From: Allium sativum | Lineage: Eukaryota; Streptophyta; Magnoliopsida; Asparagales; Amaryllidaceae | Length of the DNA stretch: 64,000 bases | Direction of reading: 5' to 3' | Assembly: GCA_030737875.1 (NCBI GenBank) | Contig: CM060915.1 | Span: 628,930,786-628,994,785 of the forward strand | Part shown: in pieces, positions 49,361 through 60,500 of the stretch | Layout of the letters: every line of letters starts with the position of its first letter | Position numbering within the stretch: position 1 is the first letter of the stretch | Notes under the pieces: model-generated | Told to the model about the DNA's origin: nothing | Databases searched by the model: none | The model's input: only the letters and a program-made list of their open reading frames with translations | Translations under genes and position numbers: made by a program

Positions 49361-49883
49361 ATTTCAATTATCATTATTAAATTGATTTTAAAATATATAC
49401 CAACATCTCTGTCTATAATATATATACATCTATGCAGGATTTGTATACAGGACTTAAATACTGAAGACTGTACAGTTTTAGAGTTTCAAGAGATTTAGAA
49501 TTCAGAGGAGATTCAAGACTCATGAGTAATCAAGTTATCATGAGTTCAAGACAAATATAGTAACAGAGTCTAGTTTATGTGTAAGACTCTGAACAACACT
49601 CTGCATTCAAATTCAAATTATATTTTTTTTATTCTAAATTTCAAATTCTGTTTTCAAAATATTCTATCTTACTTATGATTTTAAATAAATTTAAAGTTTT
49701 AATATATGTATATATTATAAGTTTATATAGTTATATATAGTTTTATAGTTGTATAGTTTTAAACCATATAATTTAATAAATATGTTTATATAATATGTAT
49801 TTATGTTTTCATATGTTTTTACACTTTAGAATACTCATTTATATCACTAAGTTTTAAATTCAAGAACTTCCAGACTAATATAT
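49361..49883. other. Unassigned AT-rich spacer
   Basis: About 520 bp between the copia fragment and the D element, with runs such as TATATAGTTTTATAG. No gene, repeat family or motif recognised. The last five bases (TATAT, 49879-49883) would be the left target duplication of D; its partner lies beyond the window. Confidence 0.6.
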
Positions 49884-50837
49884 TGTAACAACCCGGAAAA
49901 TCTGGGCCAGTTTAAAATTTTTATTTTGGCAATTTTAGCGGATTTTGATTATTTAAAATGAATTATTTTAAATAATATCGACGAGAAATTTATTTTGAAT
50001 ATAATTATAACGTATATATTATATACGTCGTCGTTAGAATATAAATAATTATATATAATTATAAATGGAATTGAAAATGGCGCGGTAGTTCGATAATTCG
50101 ATTTCAAACTTCAATTGAATGTACCGGGTGCAAAACAATCCGGATTTTAGTGAAACCAAAAATAATGGAATCTAATAGTGAATATCTTTCCAACGAATCC
50201 GAAAAATCAAAAGTTCGTAGCGGGAATCAAAAGTTATGTCCAGTTGAAAATTCTGAATAGTCGCTATGGAATTCAGGCCCTTAAAAATGGACATTTTGCA
50301 AATGACCTCGGATTTCGACGAAACCACTTTTGTTGGGTCCGTGATGTAAAGTTATTGCTAGATTCCAAGTTTCATAATTTTTCGAATCAATATGTGAGCG
50401 TGGCAAAAGAAAACGCGTTTGACCAGTTTCAGTTGATTTTAATCGACTGGAAATTGGCCATTTTTCTAACGGTCTCAGAATTCAACGAAACTAGTTTTGT
50501 TAGGACCGTATCGTCAATACGAAGCTAGAAAATATTTTTCTGCCATTTTTAGAATTCGTATGTGGCCCCGGTAATTTGAAATGTACGTTTAAAATTCAAT
50601 ATAGTGATTTAAATGTAAATTAAAAGGAAACTAATCGAAACGGTCAAATCAGCTTGCGATACATATCCCATTGTGTTCAGAATGGGGGTTAAGCGCTAGG
50701 GACGACAGTCGGTGGGTTCGATTTTGATTTCGAAAAATAAGGTTACCTTTTTGAAGTAAAAAGAAAAAAATCAAAAAAAAATAATAATATAAATTTAAAT
50801 AAACCCCCCCTCTCCTCAGTATTCTCTCTCCCCGTCA

Positions 50838-51119
50838 TTTTATAAAAAAAAAGAAAAGAAAAAAAAACTACCTAAACCTAAACCCCCGTCGCCTCGATCC
50901 TGGAGCCGCCGCACCACCTCCGCCGCCGTCCCCTCTTCTTCTTCCCCCACCTCCTCCTTCCTCCCCGATTCCCTCCTCTATCGTTCGAACGCAGCGCCCC
51001 CCCAAATCGTCGAGCCACCTGACGACCGAAGCCCGCCTCCTTCTGCCGACGACATCGACGCCCCTGGAAGCCAGCTCCGACGAAGCCGACGCCCCTTCCC
51101 CCCCCCCATCTTCGTAAGT
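50838..51119 (+). promoter_or_regulatory. D promoter, GC-rich leader and splice donor
   Basis: TTTATAAAA, then a C-rich block (50876-51113) with CCTCGATCC, GCCGCCG and GACGACATCGACG, ending CATCTTC|GTAAGTATTT, where composition switches sharply to AT-rich. It looks like a plant first exon and intron start. A frame without stops crosses it but has no ATG, and C-run lengths differ between the LTRs, so coding is unlikely. The second copy has its donor at 58775-58780. Confidence 0.55.
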
Positions 51120-51540
51120 ATTTTTATTTTACTTTTATTTTTGTTTTTATTTTAGAGTTTAAACCTAATTCCGATTTTTAGGAAATGGAAAAAAAACTGA
51201 TTATTTTTAAATATTAAAAACTGATTTTTTTTTATTTATAAAACTGATTTTTTTTTATTTATAAAAACTGTATTTTTAAAGCTATAAAAACTGTATTTTT
51301 AAAGATAAAAAAAAAACTGGATTTTTAAAGAATAAAAAAACTGGATTTTTAAAGAAAACAAAAACAGTTTTGAAAAGAAAAAAAAAACTGCATTTTTATA
51401 AAAGAGCAAAAACTGAATTGTTTTTTTAAAAGATTAAAAACAGTTGTTTTTTTAAAAAAAAAAGGTTAAAACTGATTTTAATTTTAAGTTTAAGCAAAAG
51501 GGTTTAAACTTTAAAAAGATCGGATTTGTAGAAAAGCAAA

Positions 51541-51925
51541 AATAGGATTTTTATATATTGAACTTCGATAGAAAAATAGAATTTTTATATATTGAACTTC
51601 GATAGAAAAATAGGATTTTTATATATTGAATAGCGAACTAAAAATTCGATTTTTATATATTGAATAGCGAACTAAAAATTCGATTTTTATATATTGAATA
51701 GCGAACTAAAAATTCGAATTTTTATATATTGAATAGCGAACTAAAAATTCGATTTTTATATATTGAATAGCGAACTAAAAATTCGATTTTTATATATTGA
51801 ATAGCGAACTAAAAATTCGATTTTTATATATTGAATAGCGAACTAAAAATTCGATTTTTATATATTGAACTTTGAACTAAAAATTCGATTTTTATATATT
51901 GAATAGCATAGTAAAAATTCAATTT
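51541..51925 (+). repeat. 34-bp tandem array in D LTR (also 59229-59615)
   Basis: About nine units of TAGCGAACTAAAAATTCGAT followed by TTTTATATATTGAA, period 34 bp, flanked by variant units with CTTCGATAG. Within the predicted intron. Confidence 0.95.
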
Positions 51926-52902
51926 TTGCATATGTAGAGAATACGGGCGATGAAAGTGAAGAAAGGCGATAACGACGAAGACTTCTGCAAAAGAAGAGCC
52001 GTTGAGCTAGGATAGCTATATGTGAGAACTTCTCACTCAAATTCTATTTTTCTAGTTATATATATATATATACTAGGATGCAGACGGTGCTTATTAGAAG
52101 CACCCGACACCCGTCCACATACCATGGACTTGTTTGTTTGGTTGCGTAGTTGGTTAGGTTATTTGATTTGGATTTGATTGATTGGTTGAATTGGAAATTG
52201 ATTAAAATTGATATGTGAATGGCGTGGGCCTTCACTAGACCGGGGATAAGGCTAGGCCTTGTCCCGTTTCTAGTATCGTGCCGTTATGCCGCCGAAATTT
52301 TCTAAAATATGTTAGAAAAATAAAAATATCATTTTATTTAAAGAATGAACTGAATAGAAATTCATATGTTGGAATAAAATGTTTTATCGTTAAAAATATA
52401 ATTTTTAACGTGAAAGTGAATAAAATAGAATAGTCATTTACAAACCAGACGGTTTGTTTATGTACACCTATTTGAATGACATTGATTGGGACGATAAATT
52501 TTACACATCGCCCAACAGCACGAACAAAATCTGTGTTTGATTGTTTGAAACCCCACACGGGTGTTGGGATGAAATTTGAAGTTCACTCATCCTGATTGAT
52601 TAAATATGTCGATCGATTGATTGACAGGCTGTTATAAGCGTTGAATATCTATATTTGATGCTTATACAGTGTAGTGCACTTTGGTTGATGGTTGATTATT
52701 TTCAATGCTATTATATACATGTGTTGTATGAAAATCCATATAATTAATTTTATATGGTAATTGATTGGGCCTCATTCCAGTTTTGAAAAAGAAATATTTG
52801 AAAAAGAAATATTTGAAATAGAATATTTGAAAATAAAGGAATACATGAAGCCGTGTTGATTAGATTGACGCCATTTTGACGTGAACGATATTTATATCGA
52901 TT

Positions 52903-53160
52903 TTAAAACGATTTCGAAATGAATTGAATTGAAAACGATTTCGAAATGAATTGAATTGAAAACGATTTCGAAATGAATTGAATTGAAAACGAATTCGAAA
53001 TGAAATGAATTGAAAACGATTTCGAAATAAAATGATTTGAAAACGATTTCGAAATGAATTGAATTGAAAACGAATTCAAATGGAATTGAAAGCGAATTGA
53101 AATGAATTCAAATTGAATTGAAATTCGAATTGAATAGAAATGAATTTTAAAACGAATTTG
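52903..53160 (+). repeat. 27-bp tandem array in D LTR (also 60600-60865)
   Basis: Units of GAAAACGATTTCGAAATGAA plus TTGAATT, six to seven copies, grading into looser GAATTGAAAT repeats. The antisense Phe-Ser-Ile-Gln frame across it is an artefact of the repeat. Confidence 0.93.
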
Positions 53161-53967
53161 TAAAGAAGAATTCAATTTTGCTTTGAATTGAAATAGAAGT
53201 TGAAATAGAATTTGAAACGAATTTAAAACTATTTATATAATTCGTTTTAAATAGAAATCGACGAAGTATATATTATATATATTATATATATAATATAATG
53301 GCCTGAATAGAACGCGCCGCGCTGCGGCAGTTCGTGAATTTCGACCATTTATTTCAATCGGACATTGCGGGAGATCCGACAGTCGGATTCTCCTAAAACC
53401 GGAACCGTTGGGTTCGTATCGAAAAGAGCTTTCTAATGAAGGTTAGAAATTTGAAATCTAACGGTTGGATTTGGAGATACGTCCAAATCAAATTCGAAAA
53501 AGGTCGCTGTAAGTGCAGTTCGATGGCCGTTAATGGAAATCGACTGTACGGGCCTTGATAAAATTATTAAAAATAGTAATAATGTATGAAAAATCATAAG
53601 AAATGATTTAGAAAGAATTGGGATGAAAAACTCCATATTTGAAAAGATAAAAATAGATTTTTATCGAAATGAACTAGTTTTGAACTAGAATTATAATTCT
53701 ATTTATTTTTAAATAAATAAATTGAATTCGAAAAGGGTTTTGAAAATAACCAAAATTTCCAATGATTGCATTGGAGTGGATTTGAATCGAAATTGTCTTC
53801 GGAATATTTCGATGTTGGAATTCGTGATTATACAGGTGTTGTTATGGAAATTTGAAAGATATATTTTTATATCGTTATTTCCACTACGACGTTTGTTAAT
53901 CGTAGAATTTGATATTGAATATAGGCCGATATATTTTCTATTCAGAGCCTTGTGTTTAATATCGAAT

Positions 53968-54428
53968 GTGATTTGGGTTTGTCGTGAATGGTGTCTTCAC
54001 TAACACTGTTCTTGAACCCAGTTGAGAAAAGATTAAATCTTTTTAGTTAGATTTAATGAAGTGTACCAATTAAATGATATTTAATTGGAATTGAATTGAT
54101 ATTGATTTTTGGGTTTATCGTGAACAGTGTTTTAAATAACACTTGTTCTTTAACCCGATAATTAATGAATGTGATTTGGGTTTGTCGTGAATGGTGTCTT
54201 CACTAACACTGTTCTTGAACCCAGTTGAGAAATGATTAAATCTTTTTATTTAGATTTAATGAAAGGTACCAATTAAATGATGTTTAATTGGAATTGAATT
54301 GATATTGATTTTTGGGTTTATCGTGAACAGTGTTTTAAATAACACTCGTTCTTTAACCCAATAATTAATGGAATGTGATTTTGGGTTTATCGTGAACCGT
54401 GTTTTAAATGACACTGATTCTTTAACCC
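53968..54428 (+). repeat. GGGTTTATCGTGAACAGTG hairpin repeats in D LTR (also 61662-62124)
   Basis: Five diverged units of about 50 bp with GGGTTT, GTGAACAGTGTT, then AACACT.GTTC and AACCC. Each folds on itself (GGGTT with AACCC; AACAGTGTT with AACACTTGTT). Units alternate with TTAATTGGAATTGAATTGAT spacers. A reverse relic is in D-left at 8740-8815. Confidence 0.85.
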
Positions 54429-56132
54429 AGTCAAAGATTAAAACTAAGTGGAGTTTTAATGAATCTTTAATTAGATTGAAATAATCGAAATGGAGTATCA
54501 GCAGTTTTGCTCCAGGCGATAGTTAAATCTTTAATTAGATTTGAACGTGAAATGGTAATTGAATTTACCGATAACACTGTGGTGTTAGATATGAAGTATA
54601 ACCAGTTTTACTTCATGGGATAAATAGGTTGGGATTGGGAAATTAAAACAAATGATTACTTCGGTAAGTTTCGTTAATCCCGACTAGTTTGAATTGATAT
54701 TCAAAAGTAGATTAAAGAATAAATTCAAGAATTTATCTTTGATAAAATTAAGGGGAACCTTTCCCTATGAATGTGAAATTTAGAAACTAACTGTCGATTA
54801 GCTAAGCAGAATGGTTTTCTGGATATTGATCTGATGTTGGTTTCGGCCTTCGGGGTTAATATTTGGGGAATTATTCTCTTGATTAATTTACGGTTAGTGA
54901 CTAAGGAATTGGAATGAGGCGTATGTTGTGTTTGTGTAACACTTTTATAATATATACGCGAGTTATTCAGAAAGACCGGGTTTATCCCATTCTGAATAAC
55001 TGATACGACGATAAGTCGAAGATGAAGACGATGGTCGAAGACCGGAAGTCTTCACGTCGTTTGGGTGATAACTGATGATCTTGATTGGGTTGTACACCCA
55101 AGAAGATGGAAACAGTTAGTGATCGTCCAGACGTGCTTGGAGATCGATGGATATGCGGGGTACTAGGTGCCTCCGGTTTCGTTCAGGCCCAGAACGGACT
55201 TGTAAATAGACTGTGTGTCTGACATTGGATTTCATTCTGTGTGACTGATATCGGTTGCATAGAGTGGTTTGCCTGTGTGGCATGCTAAGATGCAAATGAT
55301 CAAGGCTTCTGTTGAAAAGCAAAGTCTTGTGGTGATGATCAAAGCACATCCTGTGTGGCACAGCTTTGTGTAACGTGAATTCGCGAGCCTCGCACCCCGG
55401 TTATGAACCCAAAACGGGAGAGGACCTCAGGGAGGGCATGCGTTTCCTTCTAGCTAGGGTGGTGTCAGTGACCTACCAGCCCTGACATTTATATACTTTT
55501 CACCTGTGTGGTTGTTGCTGTTGCGAGGCGCCTCGGTTTGATCGGACGATCCGGGTCCGATGGAGTCATTCGTTGGCTCATTTACGCCCCAAAGGGCGGG
55601 GAAACGTAGTGTTCAGGCATAATAATCCACATCGGTGGACCGGCCCTGTCGCTCCAAGGCTTGCCTGCGCGCTTCCTGAGACATGGGCTAGATTGTCTCG
55701 AATCGGTTGAGGACGATCCCTGGCCTCGGTTCATAGACGGAAATCCAATTTCCAAATACGTGACTTTGCGGTTTTATTTGTAAACCTATATATGGCGACA
55801 TAGTGGCATGGGACGCTCATGCCGCCTATGATTGATACTTATGATTTGAAGTGTTTTATACACTATGCACTTATAATAGTATCAAATGATTTGTTTTAAA
55901 CGTATCAAGCATTCTTTGGCTGTTATAAGGGAAAACCCTATCCTCGACTGCGTTGCATTGTGTGATGGGACCTGGGTCTTATAACAGCTTCATTTTTCTT
56001 TATTTAGCATTGCGCTGTTCGTTTTATGCACTGGTATTCTTGGGAGGAAACCCGTTCCGTGTTATACGGCGTGGTCCCTTGATTTACCTAATGATTTAAA
56101 ATAAAGATTAATAACTGTTTTAGTTCTCACAC

Positions 56133-56224
56133 CAGTCACATGACTGACCTGGAGTTTATTGTTTTAACCTAAACTCTGGGTGCCCTTATTTTGACACGGG
56201 CAGCTAGTAGTTTTGGTTTTGCAG
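56133..56224 (+). promoter_or_regulatory. HP1, HP2 and acceptor, D
   Basis: CAGTC-ACAT-GACTG (56133-56146), ACCTG, GAGTTTA...TAAACTC (56152-56176), then TAGTAGTTTTGGTTTTGCAG ending at 56224. CTGAC is 76 nt upstream of the AG, long for a branch site; CTAAAC in HP2 (about 52 nt) is an alternative. In the second LTR HP1 is at 63828-63841. Confidence 0.55.
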
Positions 56225-56512
56225 ATTTATATTCACAGGATCCTGGTTTACAGCTGGAACGATATCCGGAAAGCTTTGTATCCGTATATCTCCTTCTAGT
56301 TGTGTATTGTATTATTTTCCGCTGCTATGTATTTAAATGTAATTTAAATCTCTGATATTTCTGTGTAATATTCATTTGTACTCTGTATATTCTTGTAATC
56401 TGATGCATTGTTGTAATATACAGTGAAAGGTTCTTTTAAATGCGTTCTGTTGTGGTTTGTTCTCGAACTATCCGTCGCTTTCCTTTACGGGGAAGTTACG
56501 GGTTTTCACAGT

Positions 56513-56524
56513 TGGTATCAGAGC
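56513..56524 (+). promoter_or_regulatory. Primer-binding site, tRNA-iMet, D
   Basis: TGGTATCAGAGC two bases after the LTR end CACA at 56510. Confidence 0.92.
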
Positions 56525-57513
56525 TTTGGTTTACAAAGCAGAGAACAAGACACATTAGAACCATATGAAAGAATTCATCAGATAATTGGATTAGTAATAT
56601 CCAATGGGATGACTCGTTAGAGATAGGATCAGTAGTATCCTAGAACGAGTGTGAAGAGTATATTTTTGAAAATGAAAACAAATTTTTGTTTTGAAAATTT
56701 AAATCACTTATTCGTATTTGATTATTTAATTATATTGATGTGGGCAATCCAGTATATATAGATTTTGCGTATACGTCTGATCCGCGTGTATTCGAAGTTT
56801 TAATATATTGGATAGATATAGAGTCGCACTCTAGTCGCCCGAACATGGTCCTGATGATGAAGTATACCATCACCAGCATTTATTTTCGAGTAACGAAAGT
56901 GTGATATCTATATATTTCCATTAGACTGGTGTGAGAACCAAATCTTATATAGCTAGAATACATTGTTGTGAATTGGCATCAAAAACACGATTTTTGTATA
57001 TGTATCAAAATTATGAATTTGAAACTCTAATTCACTAATTGATTGATGTTTGTGTTGCTTGTTTAATTGTTTGATAATTTTGAACCATTTAGCCTAATTA
57101 TATCAAATATTGAACTGTATTGAAAATTGGTTGCATTTGCTTGCATATACATATATATCTTTGAACAGGTCATAGCAAGGAGGCTAGAGCCAGAGAATAA
57201 AATTTGTTTGCCCGACAAATAGGTACATGTTTACTACATAATTTCCTGTTTTGTTTGGGTGATGATGATTTTGTGAGCCTATTGGCTAGCCGCTTGGCTT
57301 TTTCTTTTTCTTTTTGAGATCTGAAGGACCGGGGAAGCTATTTGAAATTCCCCGATGCTCCCGGTGCAGGGGAGGTTATGGCGAAATTTTTCGAAAATTT
57401 AGGGTGTTAGCCAAATTTTTGAAATTTTGGAAATTCTCAGAAACTAAAGAGTTGGAGAATAGAAGCCGGATCGAGCGTAGAGTTGAATAATCAAACCGCT
57501 TTTGACTTTGTTC

Positions 57514-57548
57514 CTTTTCGGGGACGAAAAGTTTTAAGTGGGGGAGAT
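57514..57548 (+). promoter_or_regulatory. Purine tract and TTTCGGGGACGAAA box, D
   Basis: TTTTCGGGGACGAAAAG, spacer, AAGTGGGGGAGAT, then the second LTR TGTAACAACCCGG at 57549. Confidence 0.9.
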
Positions 57549-60500
57549 TGTAACAACCCGGAAAATCTGGGCCAGTTTAAAATTTTTATTTTGGCAATTT
57601 TAGCGGATTTTGATTATTTAAAATGAATTATTTTAAATAATATCGACGAGAAATTTATTTTGAATATAATTATAACGTATATATTATATACGTCGTCGTT
57701 AGAATATAAATAATTATATATAATTATAAATGGAATTGAAAATGGCGCGGTAGTTCGATAATTCGATTTCAAACTTCAATTGAATGTACCGGGTGCAAAA
57801 CAATCCGGATTTTAGTGAAACCAAAAATAATGGAATCTAATAGTGAATATCTTTCCAACGAATCCGAAAAATCAAAAGTTCGTAGCGGGAATCAAAAGTT
57901 ATGTCCAGTTGAAAATTCTGAATAGTCGCTATGGAATTCAGGCCCTTAAAAATGGACATTTTGCAAATGACCTCGGATTTCGACGAAACCACTTTTGTTG
58001 GGTCCGTGATGTAAAGTTATTGCTAGATTCCAAGTTTCATAATTTTTCGAATCAATATGTGAGCGTGGCAAAAGAAAACGCGTTTGACCAGTTTCAGTTG
58101 ATTTTAATCGACTGGAAATTGGCCATTTTTCTAACGGTCTCAGAATTCAACGAAACTAGTTTTGTTAGGACCGTATCGTCAATACGAAGCTAGAAAATAT
58201 TTTTCTGCCATTTTTAGAATTCGTATGTGGCCCCGGTAATTTGAAATGTACGTTTAAAATTCAATATAGTGATTTAAATGTAAATTAAAAGGAAACTAAT
58301 CGAAACGGTCAAATCAGCTTGCGATACATATCCCATTGTGTTCAGAATGGGGGTTAAGCGCTAGGGACGACAGTCGGTGGGTTCGATTTTGATTTCAAAA
58401 AATAAGGTTACCTTTTTGAAGTAAAAAGAAAAAAATCAAAAAAAAAAATATAAATTTAAATAAACCCCCCCTCTCCTCAGTATTCTCTCTCCCCGTCATT
58501 TTATAAAAAAGAAAAAAAGAAAAAAAAACTACCTAAACCTAAACCCCCGTCGCCTCGATCCTGGAGCCGCCGCACCACCTCCGCCGCCGTCCCCTCTTCT
58601 TCTTCCCCCACCTCCTCCTTCCACCCTGATTCCCTCCTCTATCGTTCGAACGCAGCGCCCCCCCCCAAATCGTCGAGCCACCTGACGACCGAAGCCCGCC
58701 TCCTTCTGCCGACGACATCGACGCCCCTGGAAGCCAGCTCCGACGAAGCCGACGCCCCTTCCCCCCCCATCTTCGTAAGTATTTTTATTTTACTTTTATT
58801 TTTGTTTTTATTTTAGAGTTTAAACCTAATTCCGATTTTTAGGAAATGGAAAAAAAACTGATTATTTTTAAATATTAAAAACTGATTTTTTTTTATTTAT
58901 AAAACTGATTTTTTTTTTATTTATAAAAACTGTATTTTTAAAGCTATAAAAACTGTATTTTTAAAGATAAAAAAAAAACTGGATTTTTAAAGAATAAAAA
59001 AACTGGATTTTTAAAGAAAACAAAAACAGTTTTGAAAAGAAAAAAAAAACTGCATTTTTTATAAAGATAAAAACTGCATTTTTATAAAAGAGCAAAAACT
59101 GAATTGTTTTTTTAAAAGATTAAAAACAGTTGTTTTTAAAAAATAAAAAAAAAGGTTAAAACTGATTTTAATTTTAAGTTTAAGCAAAAGGGTTTAAACT
59201 TTAAAAAGATCGGATTTGTAGAAAAGTAAAAATAGGATTTTTATATATTGAACTTCGATAGAAAAATAGAATTTTTATATATTGAACTTCGATAGAAAAA
59301 TAGGATTTTTATATATTGAATAGCGAACTAAAAATTCGATTTTTATATATTGAATAGCGAACTAAAAATTCGATTTTTATATATTGAATAGCGAACTAAA
59401 AATTCGAATTTTTATATATTGAATAGCGAACTAAAAATTCGATTTTTATATATTGAATAGCGAACTAAAAATTCGATTTTTATATATTGAATAGCGAACT
59501 AAAAATTCGATTTTTATATATTGAATAGCGAACTAAAAATTCGATTTTTATATATTGAACTTTGAACTAAAAATTCGATTTTTATATATTGAATAGCATA
59601 GTAAAAATTCAATTTTTGCATATGTAGAGAATACGGGCGATGAAAGTGAAGAAAGGCGATAACGACGAAGACTTCTGCAAAAGAAGAGCCGTTGAGCTAG
59701 GATAGCTATATGTGAGAACTTCTCACTCAAATTCTATTTTTCTAGTTATATATATATATACTAGGATGCAGACGGTGCTTATTAGAAGCACCCGACACCC
59801 GTCCACATACCATGGACTTGTTTGTTTGGTTGCGTAGTTGGTTAGGTTATTTGATTTGGATTTGATTGATTGGTTGAATTGGAAATTGATTAAAATTGAT
59901 ATGTGAATGGCGTGGGCCTTCACTAGACCGGGGATAAGGCTAGGCCTTGTCCCGTTTCTAGTATCGTGCCGTTATGCCGCCGAAATTTTCTAAAATATGT
60001 TAGAAAAATAAAAATATCATTTTATTTAAAGAATGAACTGAATAGAAATTCATATGTTGGAATAAAATGTTTTATCGTTAAAAATATAATTTTTAACGTG
60101 AAAGTGAATAAAATAGAATAGTCATTTACAAACCAGACGGTTTGTTTATGTACACCTATTTGAATGACATTGATTGGGACGATAAATTTTACACATCGCC
60201 CAACAGCACGAACAAAATCTGTGTTTGATTGTTTGAAACCCCACACGGGTGTTGGGATGAAATTTGAAGTTCACTCATCCTGATTGATTAAATATGTCGA
60301 TCGATTGATTGACAGGCTGTTATAAGCGTTGAATATCTATATTTGATGCTTATACAGTGTAGTGCACTTTGGTTGATGGTTGATTATTTTCAATGCTATT
60401 ATATACATGTGTTGTATGAAAATCCATATAATTAATTTTATATGGTAATTGATTGGGCCTCATTCCAGTTTTGAAAAAGAAATATTTGAAAAAGAAATAT

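Larger units (their letters stand above)
49884..56510 (+). repeat. Family D 5' LTR, 6.6 kb
   Basis: TGTAACAACCCGG to CGGGTTTTCACA. Order: upstream region of iterated CGGATTT..CGAAAC modules (50075-50530), TATA (50838-50846), GC-rich exon-like block (50876-51113), donor GTAAGT (51114-51119), 34-bp array (51541-51925), 27-bp array (about 52903-53070), GGGTTT hairpin repeats (53968-54428), HP1 (56133-56146), HP2 (56152-56176) and acceptor TTTTGCAG (56224). Frames at 50178-50528 and 53722-54003 are identical in the second LTR, which says nothing about selection at this age. Confidence 0.93.
56511..57548 (+). other. Family D internal domain, non-coding
   Basis: 1038 bp without a recognisable gene. 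The stretch 57165-57430, with GAATAAAATTTGTTTGCCCG and GAGGTTATGGCGAAA, matches in order a part of the D-right LTR (33760-34560), so LTR and internal sequences have been exchanged at some point. Confidence 0.85.

Noticed and set aside
50178..50528. 116-codon frame repeated exactly at 57843-58193
   Set aside because: Identity only reflects the two young D LTRs. It lies in the region upstream of the TATA box and has no domain; D-left does not keep it.
52903..53175. Phe-Ser-Ile-Gln repeat protein (minus strand)
   Set aside because: Pure translation of the 27-bp tandem array.
53722..54003. 93-codon frame repeated at 61416-61697
   Set aside because: Same reason; it lies in the AT-rich predicted intron and overlaps the hairpin repeats.
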